Assembly: GCF_051860505.1 (NCBI RefSeq)
Contig: NZ_JBHYDX010000010.1
Span: 1 to 64,000, forward strand
Length of the DNA stretch: 64,000 nucleotides
Reading direction: 5' to 3'
Source of the DNA: Pannonibacter sp051860505
GTDB lineage: Bacteria; Pseudomonadota; Alphaproteobacteria; Rhizobiales; Stappiaceae
Below the pieces are notes generated by a model that saw nothing but the letters and a program-made list of their open reading frames with translations, had not been told where the DNA came from and did not search any database. Position 1 is the stretch's first letter; each line of letters starts with the position of its first letter. This document shows positions 45,023-53,760 of this stretch, one piece after another. The translations under genes and the position numbers were made by a program.

Positions 45023-45365
45023 GTCCTTGCCCATCAACCCCAGTCTGGAAAATAAGCTGCACTGCTTAACAAGTGTTAAAGTCGGCAGGCGGTCGATCGG
45101 GTCACAGGTGTGCCAGAACAGGGCAGGACCGCCGCAACCCGTCCGCATCACTCCAGACAGGCACAGCGAATTTTCCCTCGCCGACAAGGACCCAAGCGCG
45201 GGGCAGGTGTGACGCGGCGGACTTGCGTGAGGCTTGAGCGTTCAGCCCCATCAACGCCCTTGTCAAAAAGGTGGCGCCTGGCAGACATCCCAGAACGACG
45301 TAAAAGCACGACAGACCACCGCAGCGCGAGAAAACGCCAGCGACCTGAAAGCATCTGGGAAGATG
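45023..45365. other. Intergenic stretch without recognisable gene
   Basis: About 340 bases hold only low-quality reading frames rich in arginine and cysteine. There is no convincing ribosome site or hairpin. It ends at the first 17-bp direct repeat. Confidence 0.5.
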
Positions 45366-45382
45366 GGAGAATTTGGCTGGGG
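45366..45382. repeat. Left 17-bp direct repeat (att-like)
   Basis: GGAGAATTTGGCTGGGG, identical to 46399-46415. The part CCCCAGCCA on the minus strand equals the tRNA-Gln 3' end. Confidence 0.75.
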
Positions 45383-45491
45383 TTTTTGGACGCATACAGA
45401 ACGCCATGCTATGCGCCTTCGGCAGAAATGACCCTGCTCACGGTGGATGCCGAAGCGATTGAGTTGATTTCAGCGTGGAGTTGAGCGTTGG

Positions 45492-45508
45492 CATATGCTA
45501 GACATATG
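45492..45508. promoter_or_regulatory. Likely VapB(C) operator
   Basis: CATATG-CTAGA-CATATG, two palindromic half-sites 11 bases apart, 33 bases before the vapB start. VapB-type antitoxins repress their own operon through such inverted repeats; the match is inference. Confidence 0.5.
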
Positions 45509-45540
45509 GCAGATGTTCATCTCCACCATGGAGGCTCGTC

Positions 45541-45777
45541 ATGCCGCGCACCGTGTCCATCTTTCGCAACAACCGCAACCAGGCTATCCGCCTGCCCAAG
45601 GACCTGGAGTTTCAAGGCGTAACGGAGCTGACCATCGAACGACAGGGCGACACGATCCTTTTGCGCCCGGTGCGACCGGACTGGCTGTCTTACTTGGACG
45701 AGCCCCGCGCCGACGCCGATTTCCTGCACGAACGGCCCGATCTCATTGAAGATGGGCGATTCTCCTTCGATGAATAA
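45541..45777 (+). CDS. vapB: VapB-type antitoxin (AbrB/MazE fold)
   Basis: A 78-residue antitoxin. The N-terminal swapped-hairpin DNA-binding domain reads VSIFRNNRNQAIRLPKDLEF then GVTELTIERQGDTILLRP, matching the SpoVT-AbrB/VagC group. The acidic C-terminal tail (about 50-78: DEPRADADFLHERPDLIEDG) should wrap around the toxin active site. GGAGG precedes the ATG and a palindrome lies upstream. The toxin gene follows 50 bases later. Confidence 0.88.
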   Translation: MPRTVSIFRNNRNQAIRLPKDLEFQGVTELTIERQGDTILLRPVRPDWLSYLDEPRADADFLHERPDLIEDGRFSFDE

Positions 45778-45827
45778 AGCAAGCCCATACGGCAAGGAAC
45801 GCTCAAGGCGCGACGGGGAAGGAACGA

Positions 45828-46250
45828 ATGCCGGTCGTCTACATGCTCGACACGAATATCTGCTCGTTCATCATGCGCGAGCGGCCGGCCTCCGTGCTTG
45901 AACGGCTGCAACAGACTGTAAACGAGCAGCACCAGATCGCTATTTCGGTCATCACCTATTACGAGATGCTGCTGGGAACCGTCGGCCGCAACGCCTCACC
46001 CCGGCATGCGCAACTGGTCAACGCTTTCATCTCCCGCCTCTCGATCATCCTGCCGTGGGACGCGGCTTCCGCTGAATGCGCCGCGGGCATCAAGCAGCAA
46101 CTGGCCGCGAAGGGGACCCCAATTGGCAACAACGACGTCATGATTGCGGGTCATGCGCTGGCAGCGGACTGCGTGCTGGTGACGAACAACACGCGGGAGT
46201 TCGCGCGCGTTGATGGGTTGCGTTTCGAGGATTGGGCCACGGGTTCATAG
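45828..46250 (+). CDS. vapC: VapC-type PIN-domain toxin ribonuclease
   Basis: A 140-residue PIN-domain nuclease. The acidic metal-binding residues are in YMLDTNICSFIM (Asp8), ITYYEMLLG (Glu), GNNDVMIAGHAL (Asp) and VTNNTREFARVDGL. This set is that of VapC toxins related to those that cut initiator tRNA(fMet). Activity is blocked by VapB. The start has GGGGAAGGAAC upstream. The pair sits between direct repeats of the tRNA-Gln end, consistent with horizontal gain. All catalytic residues are intact, so the toxin is probably active. Confidence 0.9.
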   Translation: MPVVYMLDTNICSFIMRERPASVLERLQQTVNEQHQIAISVITYYEMLLGTVGRNASPRHAQLVNAFISRLSIILPWDAASAECAAGIKQQLAAKGTPIGNNDVMIAGHALAADCVLVTNNTREFARVDGLRFEDWATGS

Positions 46251-46398
46251 CCATGACAATGATCCAATGGAATCCGCAGAACTTGGCTGTCGACGCGCTC
46301 AGGGAATGCGGCGACTTGCTCAATCAACGGCACATTTAGCTAATCTCAGAAGACCGCTTACAGGGCCATTCTTCAACAACAGCTCTAATTCATATCCA

Positions 46399-46415
46399 GG
46401 AGAATTTGGCTGGGG
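46399..46415. repeat. Right 17-bp direct repeat (att-like), overlapping tRNA-Gln 3' end
   Basis: GGAGAATTTGGCTGGGG, identical to 45366-45382. Bases 46407-46415 are the last nine of the tRNA, including encoded CCA. Confidence 0.75.
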
Positions 46416-46481
46416 CGCCAGGATTCGAACCTGGGAATGTCGGTACCAAAAACCGATGCCTTACCACTTGGCGACGCCCCA
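46407..46481 (-). tRNA. tRNA-Gln (anticodon TTG)
   Basis: A 75-base cloverleaf with CCA encoded. The acceptor stem pairs TGGGGCG with CGCCCCA, discriminator G. The anticodon arm is TCGGT-TTTTGGT-ACCGA with anticodon TTG. The T arm is CCAGG-TTCGAAT-CCTGG. The unusual U1 start is normal for bacterial tRNA-Gln. Confidence 0.96.
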
Positions 46482-46760
46482 GCAGGCCGGACGGCTCGGT
46501 CCGGTCGGGTGAGGCGCTGTATACCTCCTGCCGCCAGACGGTGCAAGCACCTCTCCGAAACATCCGAAATACCTGTTTACAGCCATTTTCCAGCGGAATT
46601 CCCGTGACTTATCCACGCCTTGGGCTCTAGCCACGAACTTTTTTCGTCTTCTTCGCATTGCGCTCTTGCGGACCTCAAATCACGGTGCTAATTACCCCCC
46701 ACATCGGCGGCGCACCTAGCTCTGCCGTTCCCGGCGGTCGCAAGACCGACATCACTGGAT

Positions 46761-46837
46761 CGGAGTGTAGCGCAGCCTGGTAGCGCACCTCGTTCGGGAC
46801 GAGGGGGTCGAGTGTTCGAATCACTCCACTCCGACCA
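46761..46837 (+). tRNA. tRNA-Pro (anticodon CGG)
   Basis: A 77-base cloverleaf with CCA encoded. The acceptor stem pairs CGGAGTG with CACTCCG, discriminator A. The anticodon arm is CCTCG-TTCGGGA-CGAGG with anticodon CGG, reading CCG codons. The T arm is GAGTG-TTCGAAT-CACTC. Confidence 0.96.
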
Positions 46838-47146
46838 TCCAGTTTTCCTTCATGAATTGTCGTTGCAACGAGTCGAAATTCGCGTCCATGCGATTTCGAA
46901 TCATCGCGCGAAACCGTTGTCAGCGCCCTTCCCTTGAGCGCCTGCACAATCCATCATTTCAGCAACCAAAATATACAACCAGACCACTCTGCAGTTGAGA
47001 TGCGTCGCAAAAGTTACTTTACAATAGAATAATACTCGCGCTGCGTGCAATTAACCTGTTGATAACCCCTTCGCTACGGCTCCCCCCTTACGCCTCTGCA
47101 TCATTTTTGAGCAAACTGGCCGGGTAATTTTCCTTAGGGGAACCCG
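46838..47146. other. Intergenic stretch, probable promoter region of the chemoreceptor
   Basis: About 310 bases without a gene. It is more AT-rich than its surroundings, and the stretch near 47015-47035 (TTTACAATAGAATAATAC) could hold promoter elements. No terminator was seen after tRNA-Pro. Confidence 0.4.
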
Positions 47147-48814
47147 ATGACCATAAAGTTTCGGATTCTGGCCAGTCTTGTCATCATGACTTTGATGCTC
47201 GCCGTCATGGGCCTGTGTGGCTATTTCGCCTTGTCAGCCTCTTATGAATCCATCCGTACAATTGTCGATGACAGAGTTGTTCCGATGAAACAACTGAAAC
47301 GGGTTGCAGATTCTTATGCTGTCAGCATTGTCGACACCGCACACAAGGTCCGCAGTGGTGCATTGACTTGGGAGCAAGGACAATCTTCGGTTTCTGATGC
47401 TCTCTCGATCATCAACAAGGAGTGGTCCGCTTATAGTTCCACCTACATGGTTCCAGACGAGAAGGCTCTGGCTGAAGAGGTCTATGCAGCCATGTCGGCG
47501 GCCAAACCCTCCGTTACACGGCTTGAGTACATCCTGCAGTCGCGGGACCAGGCTGCGCTCGAGACCTATATCAATGCCTCGCTCTATTCGACCATCGACC
47601 CTATTGGCGACCCGATCTCCAAACTCGTCGACTTGCAGATCGATGTTGCGGGGCAAGAGTATGAGTCTGCCAAGGCAACGGACCAGTTGTCGCTGACGAT
47701 CATGGCGGTGCTGGCGGTGCTCTCGGCAGCGATTGCCGGCTTTGTCGCCATATTCGTGATCCGCAGCGTCCTGTGGCCGATCCAGTCCATGCAAGACGCC
47801 ATGAAGCGGTTGGCCGACCAGGACTTCGCCGTCGAAGTTCCAGGCATTGGCCGGAAGGATGAAATCGGCGGAATGGCCTCGGCCGTTGCCGTCTTCAAGG
47901 AAAATGGGCTTGAGCGCCAGCGTCTCGAAGCAGAGCAGGCGGCAGAGCGTGCGGCCCGGGAGAGGCGTGCCCTGCTGATCGAGGAACTGGTCTCCACCCT
48001 TGACGAGGATGTCGGCGTGATCCTGCGCACGGTGGCCTCGGCCTCGTCGGAGCTTGAAGCAACAGCTGAATCCCTGTCACAGATCGCAGAAACCAGCGCC
48101 CAGACGGCAACAACTGTGGCAGCAGCCTCCGAGCAAGCGGCGGCAAATGTTCAGACCGTTGCAGCCGCTTCGGATGAACTGGCCGCGTCGATCGGTGAAA
48201 TCTCGAACCAGGTGCAAATGTCGGCGAATATCTCCGACCAAGCATTGAGAGCTGCGACGGAGACCGAGGCGACCGTCAACGGCCTTGTCGCCTCGGCGTC
48301 CCGTATCGGCGGCGTGCTGGAACTGATCAACAACATCGCCGGACAAACAAATCTCCTGGCGCTGAACGCGACCATCGAGGCGGCGCGTGCCGGAGAGGCT
48401 GGCCGGGGCTTTGCCGTGGTTGCGACCGAAGTGAAGACGCTCGCTGCCCAGACGGCCCGCGCGACCGGCGAGATCGGGGCGCATATCGATGAAATGCAGA
48501 ACGCCACCAATCAGGTCGCACTCGCCATCCAGGGCATTGGCGAAATCATCCGCAGGATCAATTCAGCCTCCACCGCGATCTCGGCAGCCGTGGAGGAACA
48601 GGGCGCGGCCACGCAGGAAATCGCGCGCAACGTCAATCAGGCTGCCTATGGGACGCAGCAGGTGTCATCGAGCATCACCAATGTCACAGGCTCGGCAACG
48701 CAGACGGGCGCCGGCTCTGTCCAGGTGCTGTCGTCCTCGCAGGAACTGGCCCGCCAGTCGCACATCCTGAAGACCAAACTGGATGCCTTCTTCTCCAACA
48801 TCCGGGCCGCCTGA
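47147..48814 (+). CDS. Methyl-accepting chemotaxis protein with four-helix-bundle sensor
   Basis: A 555-residue chemoreceptor. The first transmembrane helix is at 8-30, a periplasmic four-helix-bundle (4HB_MCP-like) sensor spans 31-185, and the second helix is at about 186-208. A HAMP linker follows. The cytosolic signalling rod has the conserved hairpin tip NIAGQTNLLALNATIEAARAGEAGRGFAVV, which binds CheA and CheW. The rod is shorter than in the other two receptors here. No CheR-tethering pentapeptide at the C-terminus (ends FFSNIRAA). An intrinsic terminator follows. Confidence 0.93.
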   Translation: MTIKFRILASLVIMTLMLAVMGLCGYFALSASYESIRTIVDDRVVPMKQLKRVADSYAVSIVDTAHKVRSGALTWEQGQSSVSDALSIINKEWSAYSSTYMVPDEKALAEEVYAAMSAAKPSVTRLEYILQSRDQAALETYINASLYSTIDPIGDPISKLVDLQIDVAGQEYESAKATDQLSLTIMAVLAVLSAAIAGFVAIFVIRSVLWPIQSMQDAMKRLADQDFAVEVPGIGRKDEIGGMASAVAVFKENGLERQRLEAEQAAERAARERRALLIEELVSTLDEDVGVILRTVASASSELEATAESLSQIAETSAQTATTVAAASEQAAANVQTVAAASDELAASIGEISNQVQMSANISDQALRAATETEATVNGLVASASRIGGVLELINNIAGQTNLLALNATIEAARAGEAGRGFAVVATEVKTLAAQTARATGEIGAHIDEMQNATNQVALAIQGIGEIIRRINSASTAISAAVEEQGAATQEIARNVNQAAYGTQQVSSSITNVTGSATQTGAGSVQVLSSSQELARQSHILKTKLDAFFSNIRAA

Positions 48815-48847
48815 CAAGACGGGAACATCCGCTTCCCAATCAAGTGA

Positions 48848-48892
48848 CAAGAGCCGGGAAGGTTCCCCTGCCCGGCTCTTGCTTTTGCTTTT
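48848..48892 (+). terminator. Strong intrinsic terminator after the chemoreceptor
   Basis: CAAGAGCCGGG (48848-48858), a 12-base loop and CCCGGCTCTTG (48871-48881) are followed by repeated CTTTTG units. The T-rich hexamer repeat runs on to about 48915, nearly to the stop of the convergent VWA gene. Confidence 0.9.
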
Positions 48893-48916
48893 GCTTTTGT
48901 CTTTGTCTTTGCTTGG

Positions 48917-50932
48917 TTATTTCACCGTAACCGTCACCGTTTTCGCGATGCGCGGCTCGCCAGTCCCGGACAGGACGAAGCGCAGTTCATAGACGCCTGG
49001 CTCTTGCGGGGTTCGCATCGTCAACTGACCATCCGCAATGTCTTCAGCGCCAGTCCACAGCCCCGAGCTGTAGCTGCCGGGCTCGGCACCCGGCAAGGTG
49101 AAGCCGATCCAGTTCGAGCCGTTCCTTGGGCCTTTGGCTGCGAAAGTGACGTCGGTTGCAGCGGCAACTTCCGTGGGAATACCGAGTTGGATGTCCGGCT
49201 CTGTCAAGGTCAAGGCCTGCGCCGCCATCACCTTGGCCCCGTCAGCAGCCGACAGCACATAGCGCAGTTCATAGGCTCCAGGCGTCAGCGGCAAGCGCAG
49301 GCGCACGACGGGATCCGATGGCGGAGTCCAGGTCAGATAGCTGCCTGCGGCTGAAGCCGGCTCCGAAACGCCGATCCAGTCGCTGCTGCCGCCTGGCCCT
49401 TGCCAGGTCACGTCGATCTCGGCGCCCGCTTCGGCCGAGGCTGGAGCAACCAGGGCACTGCTGCCCTCGGTAACCTCGAACGCCTTGCGCTGCACCACCG
49501 CGCCGTCATGCCCGGTGACATAGATCGCTTCATATGCGCCCGTCTCCGAAGGGGCCATCAGCATGGCAGGGCCCGTCTCGACGAAGACATAGCGGCCGGC
49601 ATAGTCCCCGGCACCGCCCCCCTGCGGGACGAAACCAATCCAGTCGCCTGTCCCGCCCGGACCTTTCCAGTCGACGGAAACCTGCGCGCCGACAGGGACA
49701 GTTGCCGGCAATTCGAGCGACAGCTCGGCCGGTACAACGGTCAAGGGCGCGCGCGCGATGATGCGGTCATCACCCGCACTCCAGACATAGACGATTTCAT
49801 AGGTGCCGGGCTCAGAGGGCAAGCGCATGTCGACAGGGCTGCCATCATCGACCCGCACCCACAGATCGGTTTCAAGCCGCTCGCCATCCGCCGTCACGAT
49901 ACGCAGGAAATCACCCGGTTCCCTCGGCCCCTCGAAGCTGACGGCGAGAACCGACGAGGCGGGAGCGGAGGCTGCGGTAAGACTGATGCTGGCCTTGGGG
50001 ACCACACCGTCCAGGACCACAGTCGCCGTGCCCCCGGCGTCGGTGACACTGGCCTCAACGCCGCCGGACTTTTCCAGAAGCGTCGCTGAAACCGTATAGG
50101 CTTCGGGTGGAAGCGGCAGGCTGACTGTCCCGCCGGTGAGCCCGGCCGCCACGACGGCTTCGCTGTCGCGACCGCTTACCGTCCAACTGACCGGTCCCTC
50201 GATCGGCTTGCCGGTTGCGCCGTCAATCGCGGTCAAGATCAGCTCGGGCAACTTTGCCGCAGGCGCCTCCTGCGAGACGTTGGCTGCCGATTTCTTCAGG
50301 GCTTCAGAGAGTTCTGCAGCATCGCGGGCATTGGTGTAGCTGCCACCCGTCAGGCTGGCGATACAGGCGATTTTCGCCTGGTCGGCACGCGAGGCAATGT
50401 CAAAGCCGATGACATGCGCCTTGAAATCAACGCCGGCGCGGGCAAGTTCCGCCGCCAGGGCGCAAGGATCGCCGGAACAGGTTTCAATGCCATCGGAAAC
50501 GAGGATCAGGCGGGTAGGCCGATCGGCGACCCCGAGGTTTGTTGCCGCCTGGCGCAGAGCCTCGGTGATGGGCGTTTTGCCTTTCGGCTTGACCCTTGCT
50601 GCGGCTGCCTTGAGCGCGGCCCGGTCCAGGGGCGTCAGCGGCGCCACCAGCTCAACATCGGAGCAGTCGCCCTCCCGGCGATGACCATAGACCATCAAAC
50701 CGGTTCGACCGCCGTCCGGCAACTCGTCCAGCAAATTGCCCAGCGCTTCACGGGCGATCTCGATCTTGGCAACGCCATCGATCTGCCCCCACATGGAGTT
50801 GGATACATCAAGCACAATCATCGTGTCGGGCGTCGTGCCCGATTGTGCGTAGGCCACGCCGGGAAGCAAGCCGACAAGTCCAAGCAACGCCCCGACCCAT
50901 GCTCCTCTTCGTCCGTTTGGACAGAATGCCAT
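48917..50932 (-). CDS. Secreted VWA-domain protein with four C-terminal beta-sandwich-like repeats
   Basis: A 671-residue exported protein: signal peptide ending at AYAQ (about residue 30), a von Willebrand A domain at about 35-215 with the metal site DVSNSMWGQ and LILVSDGIETCSGD, then a carboxypeptidase-regulatory-like segment at about 230-310. Four tandem repeats of about 90 residues follow (312-671). Each has a GP-(x)-DWIGF-like strand and a PGxYELRYV strand, and they diverge moderately in sequence. Metal-dependent ligand binding at the cell surface or in the periplasm is expected. The gene sits between two chemoreceptors and shares no operon. Partner unknown. Confidence 0.88.
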   Translation of the reverse strand: MAFCPNGRRGAWVGALLGLVGLLPGVAYAQSGTTPDTMIVLDVSNSMWGQIDGVAKIEIAREALGNLLDELPDGGRTGLMVYGHRREGDCSDVELVAPLTPLDRAALKAAAARVKPKGKTPITEALRQAATNLGVADRPTRLILVSDGIETCSGDPCALAAELARAGVDFKAHVIGFDIASRADQAKIACIASLTGGSYTNARDAAELSEALKKSAANVSQEAPAAKLPELILTAIDGATGKPIEGPVSWTVSGRDSEAVVAAGLTGGTVSLPLPPEAYTVSATLLEKSGGVEASVTDAGGTATVVLDGVVPKASISLTAASAPASSVLAVSFEGPREPGDFLRIVTADGERLETDLWVRVDDGSPVDMRLPSEPGTYEIVYVWSAGDDRIIARAPLTVVPAELSLELPATVPVGAQVSVDWKGPGGTGDWIGFVPQGGGAGDYAGRYVFVETGPAMLMAPSETGAYEAIYVTGHDGAVVQRKAFEVTEGSSALVAPASAEAGAEIDVTWQGPGGSSDWIGVSEPASAAGSYLTWTPPSDPVVRLRLPLTPGAYELRYVLSAADGAKVMAAQALTLTEPDIQLGIPTEVAAATDVTFAAKGPRNGSNWIGFTLPGAEPGSYSSGLWTGAEDIADGQLTMRTPQEPGVYELRFVLSGTGEPRIAKTVTVTVK

Positions 50933-51006
50933 CCGATCTCCCCCTTCGTGTCAGGCCCAGGTGCCGTGTTTTACCGGCACGGGCGCGACTGTGGCGGAAG
51001 AAAGTG

Positions 51007-51038
51007 GCAAGGCCTGTGATCAAAGTCACAGGCCTTGC
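51007..51038 (-). terminator. Long perfect hairpin after the second chemoreceptor
   Basis: GCAAGGCCTGTGA-TCAAAG-TCACAGGCCTTGC, a 13-bp perfect stem 40 bases past the stop at 51079. On the minus strand it is followed by CACTTTCTTCC, so the T tract is imperfect. Confidence 0.7.
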
Positions 51039-51078
51039 GAAGACCAGGGCGCTGATAGAAATCAGCCCCACGGGGAAG

Positions 51079-53502
51079 TCAGGCCGCTGCCACCTCGGCC
51101 AGGAACCGGTCGATTTCTGTGCGTAGCGCGGTTGTCTTGGTTCCAAGTTCGCCACTTGCGGCAAGAACCGACTGCGAAGACGACTGGGTCTCTTCCACGG
51201 TGCCGGCGAGGCCATCCATGTTGGCCTTTACGGCCAGGGTGCCCTGGGCCGCGCGCTGGACGTTGCCGGAGATTTCCGACGTCGCAGCCCCCTGCTGCTC
51301 GACCGCTGCCGCAATGGCTGCGGTGTAGCTGTCGACCTCGCCCATGGTGTGGACGATCCCGGAAATGGCCGAGACTGCCTCAGCCGTCGAGGACTGGATT
51401 GCAGCAATCTGAGCGCTGATTTCCTCGGTTGCCTTGGAAGTCTGGTTGGCGAGGCCCTTGACCTCGGCGGCTACGACCGCAAAGCCCTTGCCTGCCTCCC
51501 CTGCCCGCGCTGCTTCAATCGTTGCGTTGAGGGCGAGGAGATTGGTCTGTTCGGCAATCGCCTGGATGAGGGTCACGACCTCGCCGATGCGGTGAGCGGC
51601 CTCTGCCAGGCTTTCGACCTTGCGGTTGGTGTCCTCAACCGACTGGCTGGCCGTATTGACGATGGCACTGGTGCGGCGGACCTGCCCGCCAATCTCGCCG
51701 ATGGAGGCTGCCAATTCCTCGGCAGCGCTCGCAACATTTTCCACGCTATGGGTCGCGCTATCGCTGACCGTCAGCGTGTCGCCGGCCTTGCGGGCGCTTT
51801 CCTCGGCAATGGCAGACAGGTTGCGCGCGGTCGTCTCCATACCGCCGGCCGTCTGGCCGAGTTGCGACGTCAACCGGCTGGCCGTCTCCCGGAAGTCCTC
51901 AATCAGATGCTCGATCCGCCTCTGCCGGGCCTCGGCGCGCTCCTGTTCAGCGCGGTTCTCGGCCTCCAGGCGCAGGCGCTCGATGGCATTGTCGCGGAAC
52001 ACCTCAACCGTGCGGCTCATGTCACCGATCTCATCGCCACGGTCGGCGGTGGTGACGGTAACGCTCGTATCACCACGGGCCAGACGGTCCATCACGGCGG
52101 TCAACGCGCGGGTCGGACGCGAAATGAGCAGCGACAAGGCAACGCCCAGCACCGTTGCCAGAACAATGGCGGCAAGCACGGCGGCTGCAATCACGGTCAG
52201 AGCCGCACTGGCCGCCTGTTCCGTCGCCGCACTTTGGCGCTCGGTCATGGTCGCGATCTCGCCCATCACCTGCGTCGACAGGGTTTCCAGTGCCTTCCGG
52301 CTGTCGGCAAGCCGGGCGGATACCGCATCAAGGGCTGCGAGTTCCTGAGCGTAGGCGTCAACCTCACCGGTGATCCGGGCAACCGTATCCGTAATCTGCG
52401 GGAAGGCCGCCACATCGGCGGCAAGGACCGAAGACAGGCTGCGCAGCATGTCGACGCGCATTGCGACAGGCTTCAGCTCGAAGCCGGACGGACGGGCCAG
52501 CGATTCCATGGTCGCGGCCCGCAGTTCCAGCGATGCTCGTGCGAACTTGTCGGCATTGACCTTGACCAGTTCGACGATGCTCAGACGACTTTGGGCACCA
52601 GCGGCCGTCTTGCGTGCCGCGTCGAGGGTTGCGTAGAGCCCCGACAGGAGATCGGCCGCCTTCCGGCGCGTTTCCAGGCTGTCATTGGCAATCGCGGTTG
52701 CGGCGGCCCGGCGGCCCCAGGCATCGGGCATAGCTGAAATGGGCGACAGCGTTTCGGCCAGCGCCGTGGCGCTCACGGTCAGCCCAGCGCCGGCGGTCTC
52801 GTCCAGGCCGCTTCCTTTCACCGCGGCCGCCGCCGCCGATGCTTCAACCATTGCCCGCGCCTTGTCCTGCGCTTGCTGCAGCACGTCAGCGTCGCCAGCC
52901 CGTCCGGCAATCAGCAACAGGTTCTGCACCTCAAGGGCCTGTTCCTGCACCTCAGCAAGGAGGCGCGCGGCCTTGTCGGCCCGGTCACGGGTGCGGCTGG
53001 CGGACTTGACCTCCTCCGCAGCCCCGCGCTGCTGTGTCAGCATCACGTCGCCAATTTCGGTGGAGAGGTTTTCAATCTTGCTGGAACTGGCCAGCAGGCG
53101 CCCGATCTGCTGTTGCTGCTCATCGATTGCGCTTGTGACGGCAGAGAAGTTCGCGGCCAGTCCGTCGACAGCGATGTTGGCGGCGTCGACAGCCGAGGCA
53201 TCCGCACCGGCAGCCTTCAGGTCGCGAAGTTGCCCCTTCAGCGCGTCGAGGTGGCTGACCACCAGGTCGGCTGCAGCCGGCTCGCGGGTGTCGAGATAGA
53301 CTTCCTTGGCAGCCGTGACCTCCTGCAAGCCAGCGAGAGCCGCTGTTGCCGCTGCGCTTGTATGCGTTTGCTCACTCAGACCGAGGACCGAAAAGGCGCC
53401 GATCCCGCCAACCAGAGTTGTCAGCGTCACCATCGCAGCGAAGCCACCGCCAACCTTTGCGGAAATCCGGACACCCGAAAGCCATTTGATGAAAGAAGCC
53501 AT
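51079..53502 (-). CDS. Methyl-accepting chemotaxis protein with large periplasmic helical sensor
   Basis: A receptor of about 807 residues. The first transmembrane helix is at about 17-40. A long, almost all-helical periplasmic domain of about 375 residues resembles the double helical-bundle (HBM) type that senses organic acids. The second helix is near 415-445. HAMP follows, then the signalling domain with tip AIAEQTNLLALNATIEAARAGEAGKGFAVV. ATG 53502 or 53505 is placed by the preceding GGGGGGA site; the frame seven codons longer lacks one. C-terminus ends in FLAEVAAA with no tether motif. Confidence 0.92.
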   Translation of the reverse strand: MASFIKWLSGVRISAKVGGGFAAMVTLTTLVGGIGAFSVLGLSEQTHTSAAATAALAGLQEVTAAKEVYLDTREPAAADLVVSHLDALKGQLRDLKAAGADASAVDAANIAVDGLAANFSAVTSAIDEQQQQIGRLLASSSKIENLSTEIGDVMLTQQRGAAEEVKSASRTRDRADKAARLLAEVQEQALEVQNLLLIAGRAGDADVLQQAQDKARAMVEASAAAAAVKGSGLDETAGAGLTVSATALAETLSPISAMPDAWGRRAAATAIANDSLETRRKAADLLSGLYATLDAARKTAAGAQSRLSIVELVKVNADKFARASLELRAATMESLARPSGFELKPVAMRVDMLRSLSSVLAADVAAFPQITDTVARITGEVDAYAQELAALDAVSARLADSRKALETLSTQVMGEIATMTERQSAATEQAASAALTVIAAAVLAAIVLATVLGVALSLLISRPTRALTAVMDRLARGDTSVTVTTADRGDEIGDMSRTVEVFRDNAIERLRLEAENRAEQERAEARQRRIEHLIEDFRETASRLTSQLGQTAGGMETTARNLSAIAEESARKAGDTLTVSDSATHSVENVASAAEELAASIGEIGGQVRRTSAIVNTASQSVEDTNRKVESLAEAAHRIGEVVTLIQAIAEQTNLLALNATIEAARAGEAGKGFAVVAAEVKGLANQTSKATEEISAQIAAIQSSTAEAVSAISGIVHTMGEVDSYTAAIAAAVEQQGAATSEISGNVQRAAQGTLAVKANMDGLAGTVEETQSSSQSVLAASGELGTKTTALRTEIDRFLAEVAAA

Positions 53503-53685
53503 CATTCCCCCCAAACCTTGAAGCAATTACGGGAGAACGGAATAAACAAAGCGTAAAACCAGACTCCGAAATAAATGGCAGGCTGCGGGAAGACTCTGGC
53601 TCATTAGAAAAACCAAATCCCGGCAAGGGCTTTGCTTCCTCCTCCGGCAGCAGATTTCCTTGCAGGCTCGGCAGTTTTGCGGAGG

Positions 53686-53715
53686 CGAAATAAATCCGGG
53701 CCCCGCAGGGCCCGG
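53686..53715 (-). terminator. Intrinsic terminator of the hydroxylase-DUF2783-VOC operon
   Basis: On the minus strand, TCCGGGCCC-TGCG-GGGCCCGGA (53715 down to 53694) is followed by TTTATTTCG. The 9-bp GC stem and T-rich tail lie 45 bases past the VOC stop. Confidence 0.85.
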
Positions 53716-53760
53716 AATGCAGACTGAAATCGGCCTTCAGAAAGGCGCCACCTGGCGGTA

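Larger units (their letters stand above)
45366..46415. mobile_element. Putative tRNA-Gln-anchored mini-island carrying vapBC
   Basis: The segment is bounded by an exact 17-bp direct repeat, GGAGAATTTGGCTGGGG, at 45366-45382 and 46399-46415. The right copy overlaps the last nine bases of tRNA-Gln including CCA; the left copy has no tRNA attached. This is the pattern left by a tyrosine integrase inserting at a tRNA 3' end: intact tRNA on one side, a displaced copy of its end at the other, same orientation. Inside are vapB, vapC and a 28-codon frame (46253-46339). No integrase is present, so if real the element is a remnant or was mobilised in trans. Confidence 0.5.

Noticed and set aside
45110..45484. 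A 124-codon frame upstream of vapB
   Set aside because: Low-quality composition and it runs through the direct repeat; no ribosome site.
46253..46339. A 28-codon frame after vapC
   Set aside because: No ribosome site and no recognisable similarity; listed only as content of the putative island.
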